A DNA stretch of 64,000 bases, taken from the NCBI RefSeq assembly GCF_001690685.1, contig NZ_LZGL01000007.1:1-64000 (forward strand), read 5' to 3'. Of this stretch, positions 35,538 to 43,782 are shown one piece after another. The DNA is from Gilliamella sp. wkB112. GTDB taxonomy: Bacteria > Pseudomonadota > Gammaproteobacteria > Enterobacterales > Orbaceae. The position numbers and the translations under genes are program-made. The notes below the pieces were generated by a model. The model searched no databases. It worked only from the letters and a program-made list of their open reading frames with translations, and was not told the origin of the DNA. How positions within the stretch are numbered: the first letter of the stretch is position 1; the number at the start of each line of letters is the position of its first letter.

Positions 35538-35903
35538 ATGAATATGACTACCACTTTAATTGTGATTGCACTTATTGCTTGGTGCATTCAAATTGTATTC
35601 AGTTGGTTTCAAATTCGTCGTTTCAATCGTGCTTTTTTGACTATGAAAAAAGGAACTTACTTGGGGGTTGGTCGCAGTAAAACCAAACGATTTAAACCCA
35701 GAGTATTAATAGCTATTTCATTAGATGAGAATCAGATCGTTATTGATTCAATTTCAATGAAAGGAATTACTGTTTTTGCTTTACCTAAGCCTATTACTCA
35801 ATTACATGGGCTAACAGCTACAGACATTATTCCAGAAAATATTTTTCCTAATGACCTCGCTTCGCAAAGTGCATTAACTGTAGCATTGACCGTAAATAAA
35901 TGA
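35538..35903 (+). CDS. gutM: Glucitol operon activator GutM
   Basis: GutM is an activator of the E. coli glucitol operon. The 121-aa product has one N-terminal membrane-like segment (TTTLIVIALIAWCIQIVFSW) and the family blocks FQIRRFNRAFLTMKKGTYLGVGRS, RFKPRVLIAISLDENQIVIDS and IFPNDLASQSALTVAL. I start at ATG 35538, 6 bases after GGAG; ATG 35526 is an alternative with no ribosome-binding site. How a membrane-anchored protein activates transcription is not clear from the sequence. Confidence 0.88.
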   Translation: MNMTTTLIVIALIAWCIQIVFSWFQIRRFNRAFLTMKKGTYLGVGRSKTKRFKPRVLIAISLDENQIVIDSISMKGITVFALPKPITQLHGLTATDIIPENIFPNDLASQSALTVALTVNK

Positions 35904-35905
35904 TA

Positions 35906-35945
35906 ATTTCTTTTATTTTGAAAAGTATTTTCTTTCATTTTGAAG
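35906..35945. promoter_or_regulatory. Repeat pair upstream of srlR, candidate SrlR operator
   Basis: ATTTCTTTTATTTTGAAA at 35906-35923 is repeated 22 bases later as TTTCTTTCATTTTGAAG (35929-35945). The first copy is identical over 18 bases to 32582-32599 upstream of srlA. This fits autoregulation of srlR through the same protein. Confidence 0.5.
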
Positions 35946-36004
35946 TATAATTAGCTCGCTAATAAATTTATTTTATTTGCAAACAATAATAATGGAATTT
36001 AAAT

Positions 36005-36784
36005 ATGAAAGTAAAACACCGGCAATCAGCTATTTTAGAATATCTGCAAAATAATGGACAAGTAAGTATTGATGAATTAGTGGAGTATTTTAAAACTACA
36101 GGTACTACAATTCGTAAAGATTTAACTCAACTTCAAGAAAGCGGATTAGTCTTAAGAACTTATGGCGGAGCAATGTTAAATCGAGAAATTGGTGATAGAG
36201 CTATTGATCATAAGACTTATATAAACATACAACAAAAAAAAGCTATCGCTCATGAAGCAGCTAAATTAATTCATGAAGGGGATTCTATTATCTTTGATGC
36301 AGGTAGCACTGTTGCTCAAATGATACCAATGTTAGCTGCATTCAATAACCTTACAATTATGACTAATAGTTTACATATGGTAAATGAATTAGTTGCTAAC
36401 GATAATGACCAAACCATTATATTAACTGGAGGAACTTTTCGTCGTAAATCCGCATCTTTCCATAGTAACAATGCTTCGGCAATTGCAGCTTTTGAAGCTT
36501 ATACGTTTGATAAACTTTTTATGGGGGCTGATGGGGTTGATTTAGTCGGAGGAATTACTACTTTTAATGAAAGCTATCATGGTAGTGTAGCTATGAGTAA
36601 GGCTGCCGCTAAGTTGATTTTATTAGTTGATTCATCAAAATTTGGGCGTCGCAGTCCTAATGTTGTTTGTGATTTACATGCTGTTGATACTATTATCACG
36701 GATAGTAATTTAGACGACAGGTATTATAAAGCATTAACTCAAAAAGGGATTAAAGTCGTTAAAGTAGCAGTTACAGAAGAGTAA
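36005..36784 (+). CDS. srlR: Glucitol operon repressor SrlR (DeoR family)
   Basis: The 259-aa DeoR regulator has an N-terminal HTH (RQSAILEYLQNNGQVSIDEL, then TGTTIRKDLTQLQESGLVLRTYGGAML) and a DeoRC domain with FDAGSTVAQMIPML, TIILTGGTFRRKS, GADGVD and LLVDSSKFGRR motifs. Position after gutM matches E. coli srlR/gutR. gutQ, which follows in E. coli, is absent. A 101-base gap with candidate operators separates it from gutM, so it probably has its own promoter. Confidence 0.9.
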   Translation: MKVKHRQSAILEYLQNNGQVSIDELVEYFKTTGTTIRKDLTQLQESGLVLRTYGGAMLNREIGDRAIDHKTYINIQQKKAIAHEAAKLIHEGDSIIFDAGSTVAQMIPMLAAFNNLTIMTNSLHMVNELVANDNDQTIILTGGTFRRKSASFHSNNASAIAAFEAYTFDKLFMGADGVDLVGGITTFNESYHGSVAMSKAAAKLILLVDSSKFGRRSPNVVCDLHAVDTIITDSNLDDRYYKALTQKGIKVVKVAVTEE

Positions 36785-36827
36785 TGTAATAAAGGATTAT
36801 ATGTTATTTATAATAGCTGGAAATACT

Positions 36828-36875
36828 AAGTATGAATAATATGTCTAATAAAATATTATTCATACTTAACTTTTA
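36828..36875. terminator. Bidirectional terminator between srlR and serA
   Basis: AAGTATGAATAATAT and ATATTATTCATACTT form a perfect 15-bp stem with a 10-base loop, followed on the plus strand by AACTTTTATT. It lies between convergent genes. Confidence 0.75.
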
Positions 36876-36910
36876 TTAAAAGCTAATAATATTTGTTATT
36901 GGTATGTAAA

Positions 36911-38152
36911 TCAAAATAGTAAGCGAGCTCTAATAGTTCCGGGTACTTTTTTTAACTTAACTAATAATTCTTCCGCTTTATTTTGTTCTACTCTATCAAT
37001 GTCAATAACTACATAACCAATTGTAGGATCGGTTTGTAAATATTGAGCTGATATATTCAAACCTTGTTCCGCAAATAAGGTATTAATGGCTGTCAAAACT
37101 CCGGGTTGATTATGGTGAATATTTAAGAACCGACTAGTGCTGTTAGCTAAAATAGGTAATGATGCCTCAGGAAAATTGACAGCTGAAAGTGTAGCCCCGG
37201 TATCAGAGTATTTAGCTAATTTACTGGCTACTTCAATACCAATGTTTTCCTGTGCTTCACTTGTTGAACCACCAATGTGAGGGGTAATAATAACATTATC
37301 AAATTTACATAATGGTGATTGAAATGGATCACTATTACTTGCTGGTTCGGTTGGGAATACATCGATCGCTGCACCACTAAGTTTATTGGTTTCTAATGCT
37401 TGTGTTAATGCATTAATATCAATTACTGTACCACGTGAAGCATTGATCAAAATAGCATTGGCCTTCATAATTCCAATTTCATTGGCACCAATCATATTCA
37501 TTGTCGTTGGATTTTCAGGGACATGCATACTGACAATATCACTCATCTTAAGTAATTCTTGCATCGTAGACATTTGTTTAGCATTACCTAATGGCAATTT
37601 TGTCTCAATATCATAAAAATACACATTCATGCCAAGGGATTCAGCCAATACACTTAATTGACTACCAATGTGGCCATAACCAATAATTCCAAGATTTTTA
37701 CCCCTAGCTTCATGTGAACCAGTAGCAATTTTATTCCATTTGCCTTGATGTGCTTTAGCATTTGCTTCAGGTACGCGGCGGAGCAATAAAATAGCTTCAG
37801 CTAATACTAATTCGGCAACAGAACGGGTATTAGAAAATGGTGCATTAAATACAGGGATACCTTTAACAGTAGCGGCTTGTAAATCAACTTGATTAGTACC
37901 AATACAAAAACAACCAATACCAGCGAGTTTTGGGGCAGCTTCAATGATTTCTTTGGTTAACTTCGTTCTGGAACGAACGCCAACAAAACGGACATCTTTG
38001 AGTGCTTGTTTAAGTTCTGCTGGGGATAGTGCACTTTTATGATACTCAATATTTGTATAACCTGCTGATTTTAACGTTTCAATGGCACTAGGATGAATAC
38101 CTTCCAATAATAGAAATTTATTTTCATCTTTGGTTAGAACCTGAACAACCAT
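36911..38152 (-). CDS. serA: D-3-phosphoglycerate dehydrogenase
   Basis: SerA oxidises 3-phosphoglycerate to phosphohydroxypyruvate, the first step of serine synthesis. The 413-aa protein has an NAD-binding Rossmann core (LGIIGYGHIGSQL), the catalytic Arg/Glu/His set (INASRGTVID, AIDVFPTEPAS, ITPHIGGSTSEAQENIG) and a C-terminal ACT domain that senses serine (GVLTAINTLFAEQGLNISAQ). GAGGG precedes the ATG. It sits 62 bases after rpiA, as in E. coli. Confidence 0.97.
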   Translation of the reverse strand: MVVQVLTKDENKFLLLEGIHPSAIETLKSAGYTNIEYHKSALSPAELKQALKDVRFVGVRSRTKLTKEIIEAAPKLAGIGCFCIGTNQVDLQAATVKGIPVFNAPFSNTRSVAELVLAEAILLLRRVPEANAKAHQGKWNKIATGSHEARGKNLGIIGYGHIGSQLSVLAESLGMNVYFYDIETKLPLGNAKQMSTMQELLKMSDIVSMHVPENPTTMNMIGANEIGIMKANAILINASRGTVIDINALTQALETNKLSGAAIDVFPTEPASNSDPFQSPLCKFDNVIITPHIGGSTSEAQENIGIEVASKLAKYSDTGATLSAVNFPEASLPILANSTSRFLNIHHNQPGVLTAINTLFAEQGLNISAQYLQTDPTIGYVVIDIDRVEQNKAEELLVKLKKVPGTIRARLLF

Positions 38153-38214
38153 TTTTCCCTCTCTTTCCTATTAAATTAATTGATAGTTCTTGTCATAAAA
38201 TATTATGCATAAAA

Positions 38215-38871
38215 TTATTTCATTTCTTCAACGCCGAAACTTGTTCCTATGAGTGCAATATCGGCTCCTTTATTCGCAAATAGTCCTACTGTCACCACGC
38301 CAGGAATGTTATTAATTTGTTTCTCTAATTCTATAGGTTTAGCAATGATAAAATCATGAACGTCTAAAATAACATTACCATTGTCAGTGACGACATTTTG
38401 ACGATATATAGGTTTCCCTCCAAGCTTAAATAGCTCTCTAGCTACGTAAGATCGTGCCATAGGAATTACTTCAACAGGTAAGGGAAATTTGCCTAACACG
38501 TCAACTACTTTTGACTCGTCGACAATACAGATAAACTGTTTAGCTAATGCCGAAACAATTTTTTCACGGGTTAAAGCTGCACCCCCACCTTTAATCATTT
38601 GCATATGATGATTAATTTCATCGGCACCATCAACGTAAATATCCAAGCTATCAACTTCATTGCAGTCTAATACAGGAATACCATAACTTTTTAATTTTTG
38701 GGTTGAGACTTCAGAACTAGATACGGTTCCTTTAATTTGGTCTTTAATTGTTGCTAAGGCATCAATAAAATGCGCAGCCGTTGAACCTGTACCAACACCG
38801 ATTAATGAATCCGGCTTTACATACTTTAATGCTGACCAACCTACTGCTTTTTTTAATTCATCTTGCGTCAT
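38215..38871 (-). CDS. rpiA: Ribose-5-phosphate isomerase A
   Basis: RpiA interconverts ribose-5-phosphate and ribulose-5-phosphate in the pentose phosphate pathway. The 218-aa protein has [31 protein letters not shown], the active-site [25 protein letters not shown] and [15 protein letters not shown] precedes the ATG. It is transcribed ahead of serA and divergently from argP, the conserved serA-rpiA-argP block. Confidence 0.97.
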   Translation of the reverse strand: MTQDELKKAVGWSALKYVKPDSLIGVGTGSTAAHFIDALATIKDQIKGTVSSSEVSTQKLKSYGIPVLDCNEVDSLDIYVDGADEINHHMQMIKGGGAALTREKIVSALAKQFICIVDESKVVDVLGKFPLPVEVIPMARSYVARELFKLGGKPIYRQNVVTDNGNVILDVHDFIIAKPIELEKQINNIPGVVTVGLFANKGADIALIGTSFGVEEMK

Positions 38872-39079
38872 GATATCACCTTATTATTAAAAATAATTTT
38901 TCTTAAACATAAAAATTAAAAGCAAAATTTATGAAGATATGGCATAGTAACCAATTGGAAAGCAAAAATCATTAGGATTTTAAGAAAATATTTTAATTTT
39001 TTGCTATATTTACGTCTTTATTTATATATTAAAATGGCTTGTATATTTAGGCCCTAATTGAATCATTTATAAAGAGATT

Positions 39080-39985
39080 ATGAAGCGTCCAGATTATAGA
39101 GCACTCCAAGCATTAGATGCAGTGATAAAAGAAAGAGGGTTTGAAAGAGCTGCCGATAAGTTGTGTATTACACAGCCTGCAGTGTCGCAACGTATTAAGC
39201 AATTAGAAAGCTTTTTTGGGCAGCAGTTGCTTGTACGTACTATTCCGCCAAAGGCGACTAAACAAGGTGAACATCTTCTCGGATTATTGCATCAAGTTGA
39301 ATTATTAGAACAACAATGGTTAGGTGACAATGAACAAAATACTACGCCATTGTCATTATCTATTGCGGTTAATGCTGACTCTTTGGCTACTTGGTTATTA
39401 CCAGCACTAAAACCAGTATTAAATAAAAATATATTACGTTTTGATATCCAAGTAAAAGATGAAGAACATACTTTGGAATTACTGCGTTTAGGGACTGTAG
39501 TTGCTGCGATTAGTATTCAAAGCACTCCTTTACCAGGTTGTTTATCTGATTTATTAGGTGCATTAGATTATATTTTTGTTGCATCTCCTGATTTTGCTAA
39601 AAAATACTTTCCTAATGGTGTAACTAGAGCTTCATTATTAAAGGCACCTGCGGTAGCTTTTGATCATCTAGATGATATGCATCAGGCATTTTTACAGGAG
39701 AATTTTAATCTTACTCCAGGCAGTGTGGTATGTCATATTACTAGTTCTTCTGAGGCTTTTGTACATTTGGCTAAACAAGGATCTGCATGTTGCATGTTAC
39801 CAATATTACAAGTCGAAAATGAATTAAAAAATGGTGAGTTAATTAATCTTACTGAGGGATTATATCAAAAACGCATGCTTTATTGGCATCGATTTGCACC
39901 TGAAAGTAGTGTGATGCAAAATATTTCTGAGACATTAATTAACTATGCACATAATACACTATCACAACCTCAAAATTATAAATAA
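39080..39985 (+). CDS. argP: LysR-family regulator ArgP (IciA)
   Basis: ArgP senses lysine and arginine and, in E. coli, activates the arginine exporter gene argO and lysine-related genes. The 301-aa product is close to E. coli ArgP along its length: [81 protein letters not shown] and [11 protein letters not shown]. Position beside rpiA is conserved. Target genes are not visible in this window. Confidence 0.94.
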   Translation: MKRPDYRALQALDAVIKERGFERAADKLCITQPAVSQRIKQLESFFGQQLLVRTIPPKATKQGEHLLGLLHQVELLEQQWLGDNEQNTTPLSLSIAVNADSLATWLLPALKPVLNKNILRFDIQVKDEEHTLELLRLGTVVAAISIQSTPLPGCLSDLLGALDYIFVASPDFAKKYFPNGVTRASLLKAPAVAFDHLDDMHQAFLQENFNLTPGSVVCHITSSSEAFVHLAKQGSACCMLPILQVENELKNGELINLTEGLYQKRMLYWHRFAPESSVMQNISETLINYAHNTLSQPQNYK

Positions 39986-40010
39986 TAATTAAAACTGTTT
40001 GAATTTTATT

Positions 40011-40045
40011 CTTAAACGTTAGCTTTACCTGAAACTTCTTTACAA
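40011..40045 (+). repeat. 35-bp three-copy motif, copy 3
   Basis: CTTAAACGT, 8 bases, CCTGAAAC, TTCTTTACAA. It begins 26 bases after the argP stop and ends 31 bases before the hemE start, so it overlaps the likely hemE promoter region (a TTTACC, 16 bases, TATACA pair can be read across it). Confidence 0.6.
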
Positions 40046-40076
40046 TATACAGATTTTAATACAAAGAGCCATTGAT

Positions 40077-41150
40077 ATGAGCTATTTAAAAAATGATCGC
40101 TACTTACGAGCTTTACAGTGTTTACCTGTAGATTACACACCAGTGTGGATGATGCGCCAAGCAGGTCGCTATTTGCCAGAATATCGTAAGCTGAGGTTAA
40201 AGGCTGGTAATTTTATGACTTTGTGTCAGACCCCTGAACTTGCTTGTGAAGCAACTTTGCAGCCATTAAAAAGATTTGATCTGGATGCGGCAATTATTTT
40301 TTCCGATATTTTAACTATACCTGATGCAATGGGGTTAGGACTACATTTTGAGGCAGGTGAAGGTCCAAAATTTGTCAAACCGATTTTAAGTAATATTGAT
40401 ATTGAACAATTACCAATTCCTGATCCTGAACAATCCCTGAAATATGTTATGGATGCAATTCGCCTTACTAAGAAAGAGTTAGCTGGAAAAATACCATTAA
40501 TAGGATTTTCTGGTAGTCCTTGGACATTGGCAACTTATATGCTTGAGGGTGGTAGTAGTAAAGCATTTACTAAAATCAAAAAAATGATGTATTGCGATCC
40601 CAAAGCCTTGCATTTATTACTTAATAAATTATCAACTTGTATTGCACTATATCTAAATGCACAAATCCAAGCGGGAGCTCAATCTATTATGATTTTTGAT
40701 ACTTGGGGTGGGGTATTAAGCCATCAATGTTATCAAGAGTTCTCACTTTATTATATGCAAATGATCTTGTCACAGTTAACTCGTGGAGTTAAAAGTCCAG
40801 ATGTTACATCTTATGTACCTATCACTTTGTTTACTAAAGGTGGTGGATTATGGTTAGATCACATCATGCAAACCGGATGTGACGCGATTGGCGTCGATTG
40901 GACGGTAGATTTAAGTAAAATAAAGCATAAAGGTCAAGTTGCAGTGCAAGGTAATTTAGATCCTTCAATTCTATATGCTGGTAAATCAATCATAGAGTCT
41001 AATGTTGATACTGTCCTTACTGAGTTTGGGGGTTATAATGGGCATATTTTTAATTTGGGGCATGGTATTCACCAAGATACTCCGGTAGAGCATGTACAAT
41101 ATTTGATAGATGCTGTACATCAGCAATCTAAAAGGTATCATTATGATTAA
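40077..41150 (+). CDS. hemE: Uroporphyrinogen decarboxylase
   Basis: HemE removes four carboxyl groups from uroporphyrinogen III to give coproporphyrinogen III in heme synthesis. The 357-aa protein has the N-terminal signature [16 protein letters not shown], the catalytic Asp in [30 protein letters not shown], and the C-terminal [15 protein letters not shown]. Its stop overlaps the start of the next gene by 8 bases. The hemE-yjaG-hupA order is as in E. coli, but nfi is absent. Confidence 0.97.
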   Translation: MSYLKNDRYLRALQCLPVDYTPVWMMRQAGRYLPEYRKLRLKAGNFMTLCQTPELACEATLQPLKRFDLDAAIIFSDILTIPDAMGLGLHFEAGEGPKFVKPILSNIDIEQLPIPDPEQSLKYVMDAIRLTKKELAGKIPLIGFSGSPWTLATYMLEGGSSKAFTKIKKMMYCDPKALHLLLNKLSTCIALYLNAQIQAGAQSIMIFDTWGGVLSHQCYQEFSLYYMQMILSQLTRGVKSPDVTSYVPITLFTKGGGLWLDHIMQTGCDAIGVDWTVDLSKIKHKGQVAVQGNLDPSILYAGKSIIESNVDTVLTEFGGYNGHIFNLGHGIHQDTPVEHVQYLIDAVHQQSKRYHYD

Positions 41151-41736
41151 AAATCCAGTTCAATTACGCATGGAAAAGTTAGCTGTATGGCAACAACGAT
41201 TATTTATGGTTTGTTTATGTGAACGGATGTATCCTAATTTTGCTTATTATTGTCAACAACAGCAAAATGATGAAGATGCTAAAAGTTACAAAAAAATACT
41301 TGACCTAATTTGGGAATCTTTATTAGTTAAAGGTGTAAAAATTAATTTTGATTTACAATTAGAAAAATTAGAAGCTATTATACCTTTAGTAAGCGATGAT
41401 GCCCCTTATATGGTTTATCCTGCTATAGATGCGTGTCAAGCGTTGAGTGAACTTCTACATTCTTATTTGAGTGGTGAAATAGCCGAGCATACCACTAAAG
41501 TTAGTAGCCTCTCGGCAACAACTATAGCTGAATTTGAAATGACAAAAGCAGATTCTTTTCTATCAGAAGATGAACAAGCTCGTTTACCACTAGTGGTTGA
41601 TGAATTCGATTTGCAGTGGGAGATTTTTCGGTTACTACGAGATGAAACAGATGATGCAATTGAATTAATTAAAGGCTTAAAGTCTGATATTCGTTCAGTC
41701 GCAACTAGCAATATTGGTGTTTTTTTGAGCAATTAA
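41143..41736 (+). CDS. yjaG: YjaG (DUF416) family protein
   Basis: A conserved 197-aa protein of unknown function. The start [18 protein letters not shown], the block [58 protein letters not shown] and the ending [20 protein letters not shown] match E. coli YjaG. I start at ATG 41143 with AAAGG upstream, which overlaps hemE by 8 bases; a longer frame from 41110 lies inside hemE. It is predicted helical and cytoplasmic, with no signal or membrane segment. Confidence 0.92.
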   Translation: MIKNPVQLRMEKLAVWQQRLFMVCLCERMYPNFAYYCQQQQNDEDAKSYKKILDLIWESLLVKGVKINFDLQLEKLEAIIPLVSDDAPYMVYPAIDACQALSELLHSYLSGEIAEHTTKVSSLSATTIAEFEMTKADSFLSEDEQARLPLVVDEFDLQWEIFRLLRDETDDAIELIKGLKSDIRSVATSNIGVFLSN

Positions 41737-41841
41737 ATCATTGAAAGCCAAATTTTTTTATTTTTTATTAAATTTTTCTTTAATATTAGGGAAATATAGA
41801 CTACATTTACTACCAATGTAATCTAAATGTCGTTTACAGTT

Positions 41842-41865
41842 GTAAAGTTATATTTTTAACTTTAC
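41842..41865. promoter_or_regulatory. Inverted repeat upstream of hupA
   Basis: GTAAAGTTA and TAACTTTAC form a perfect 9-bp inverted repeat around TATTTT, 46 bases before the hupA start, in the likely promoter region. It could be an operator or an RNA hairpin in the 5' leader. Confidence 0.4.
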
Positions 41866-41911
41866 TTATAACATTACTTTAACAATAAAATAATTATGTA
41901 AGGATATATCC

Positions 41912-42184
41912 ATGAATAAAACAGAACTTGTCGATGCAATTGCTAGCAAAGCTAATATTACAAAAGTAGCTGCTAAAACAGCACTAGAAGCAACTTTAGC
42001 CGCTGTTACTGAATCATTGAAAGCTGGTGACCCAGTACAATTAGTTGGTTTTGGTACATTTAAAGTAAATGCGCGTAAAGCACGAACTGGTCGTAACCCT
42101 AAAACTGGTAAAGAAATTAAGATTCCAGCAAGCAAAGTTCCAGCTTTTGTATCTGGTAAAAGCTTAAAAGAAGCAATTAAATAA
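41912..42184 (+). CDS. hupA: DNA-binding protein HU-alpha
   Basis: HU is the abundant histone-like dimer that bends DNA. The 90-aa product begins [20 protein letters not shown] and has the beta-arm core [21 protein letters not shown] with the intercalating Pro in RNPKTG. Length is that of the family. Position after yjaG supports hupA over hupB. AAGGA precedes the ATG. Confidence 0.96.
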   Translation: MNKTELVDAIASKANITKVAAKTALEATLAAVTESLKAGDPVQLVGFGTFKVNARKARTGRNPKTGKEIKIPASKVPAFVSGKSLKEAIK

Positions 42185-42230
42185 TATTGCTTTTTATTTC
42201 TATCAGTTATTTGGGTAGGAATAAGTGATA

Positions 42231-42264
42231 GGTCATAAGTTCTAATCTTATGGCCTTTTATTTT
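42231..42264 (+). terminator. Terminator after hupA
   Basis: GGTCATAAG pairs with CTTATGGCC (one G-U pair) around a 7-base loop and is followed by TTTTATTTT. Confidence 0.85.
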
Positions 42265-42335
42265 GTCTATTTATTATTGGCTATTCTGCCACTAATTGAT
42301 ATATTGCTAAAAATTAGATTCTATTGCTAATAAAC

Positions 42336-42821
42336 TTAAGCTGTTATTTCAACAAAATGTGCATTTAAGATATTAGCTAAATCTTGTGGTGAAATTTCAA
42401 TTTCTAATCCTCGTCGCCCACCTGATACAAATATCATTGAAAATTGTTGAGCAGTTAAATCAATTAATGTTGGTAAATGCTTTTTCTGGCCTAAAGGGCT
42501 GATACCACCAACTAAGTAACCTGTGATTTTTGTGGCCACATTAGGATCCGCTAACTCAATTTTTTTACAGTTTAATGTTTTGGCTGCTTTTTTAAGATCT
42601 AAATGACAATTCACTGGTAACACGCAAACAGCAAATGTTTTATTATCATCATTTAAATTGAGGATAAGTGTTTTAAAAACTTGCCCGGGAACAATGTTCA
42701 ATTTGGGGTCAAGTTTACTAACTGCTTCTTGTCCATAGTGAGTTTCATATACATCATGTTCATATTGATGTATATGAAATTTGATCTTTAACTTTTTAAG
42801 CAAATTAATAGCTGGCGTCAT
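42336..42821 (-). CDS. ybaK: Cys-tRNA(Pro)/Cys-tRNA(Cys) deacylase YbaK
   Basis: YbaK hydrolyses cysteine wrongly attached to tRNA-Pro, working in trans with prolyl-tRNA synthetase (proS at 56033). The 161-aa protein of the INS/YbaK fold has the key lysine in [11 protein letters not shown], and [17 protein letters not shown], and [18 protein letters not shown]. Length matches the family. It lies after a gap from yciC on the same strand. Confidence 0.93.
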   Translation of the reverse strand: MTPAINLLKKLKIKFHIHQYEHDVYETHYGQEAVSKLDPKLNIVPGQVFKTLILNLNDDNKTFAVCVLPVNCHLDLKKAAKTLNCKKIELADPNVATKITGYLVGGISPLGQKKHLPTLIDLTAQQFSMIFVSGGRRGLEIEISPQDLANILNAHFVEITA

Positions 42822-42859
42822 TATAATACCTAATTAATAATAACTGATTAGTCAGTATT

Positions 42860-42892
42860 CTCTTTTTACTAATAACTAATTAGTAAAAAGAG
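42860..42892. repeat. Inverted repeat between the yciC-like gene and ybaK
   Basis: CTCTTTTTACTAAT and ATTAGTAAAAAGAG are perfect 14-bp inverted repeats around AACTA. An adjacent direct repeat (AATAACTGATTAGT near 42839 and AATAACTAATTAGT near 42871) is 32 bases apart. It may act as a terminator of the upstream minus-strand gene, though no U-run follows. Confidence 0.5.
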
Positions 42893-42906
42893 CTAGTTAC
42901 GTTTTA

Positions 42907-43716
42907 TTATAGTATTAAATTTGTATTATTAGGATTACTTTCTGTTAAGTTCATTTCTTTATCAGAAAGCAGTTGATTTATGCGATAAAAAAAGCAGATT
43001 ACGAAAATATCAACTAAATTAGACACAGTTGAAAGTATCAAATCCAAAATAAAGTTATCACCATAAGTCGCCGATAAAGCAGATAGTATAAGCATACAAA
43101 AAGCATCAATAATTAATATTAAGCAGCCTTGTTGCCAATATTTTTTAGCTAATTGATGGCTTTGAACAAAAAGCTGGATAAAACTTTTTGTTGATGGGGC
43201 AATAATTGAGCCAATAAAAAAGTAATAAACAGTCATTATTAAAAGTGTAAAACCTACCATAAAAAATATCATCATTATGGTACCTAATTCTGGCATAACC
43301 ATCCGGAGTGTAAAAAATACTAATCCAAAGAATAATAAAATAAATAGAATAATAAACGTATAAATAGTACCAATTCCAAATACTTTTATTATGCTAGAAA
43401 GGAATTTAGACAGTAATATTTTAATATTAAATTTATCACTGATAGCTAGATTATAAATAGTAGCAACATCTACTGAAACAATAATTAAAGATGCAAATAT
43501 TAATACAACCAACATTTTTAATATAGTCGAAAGTACAATTAATACATCTTGTGTATTGGCTAATTGCTCAAGCGTTTTTTCATCCATAATATAGTTAGAC
43601 ACCAATACATGGAATAATCCGGTTATTAAGCTAACTATAATAAATTGCCAAAATCGATTTCGAATAAAATTTTTGGTTTGATTGAAAATCAAAGAAAAGG
43701 ATAAGTTTGTTTGCAT
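42907..43716 (-). CDS. YciC-like (UPF0259) inner-membrane protein
   Basis: A 269-aa polytopic protein with about six hydrophobic segments. The N-terminal NQTKNFIRNRFWQFIIVSLI resembles the start of UPF0259/YciC, and the C-terminal SATYGDNFILDLILSTVSNLVDIFVICFFYRI resembles its end. Family similarity is moderate and from memory, so the call is tentative. Function unknown. It follows glyS by 66 bases and may be co-transcribed with glyQ-glyS. Confidence 0.65.
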   Translation of the reverse strand: MQTNLSFSLIFNQTKNFIRNRFWQFIIVSLITGLFHVLVSNYIMDEKTLEQLANTQDVLIVLSTILKMLVVLIFASLIIVSVDVATIYNLAISDKFNIKILLSKFLSSIIKVFGIGTIYTFIILFILLFFGLVFFTLRMVMPELGTIMMIFFMVGFTLLIMTVYYFFIGSIIAPSTKSFIQLFVQSHQLAKKYWQQGCLILIIDAFCMLILSALSATYGDNFILDLILSTVSNLVDIFVICFFYRINQLLSDKEMNLTESNPNNTNLIL

Positions 43717-43782
43717 GTTAATATTATTACCTTATTAGTGGTAACTCAGACAGAATTACCACAAGTTATTATAAATATAAAA

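Noticed and set aside
41866-42135. Minus-strand open frame opposite hupA
   Set aside because: It is antisense to a certain HU gene and shows no family features; it arises from HU codon bias.
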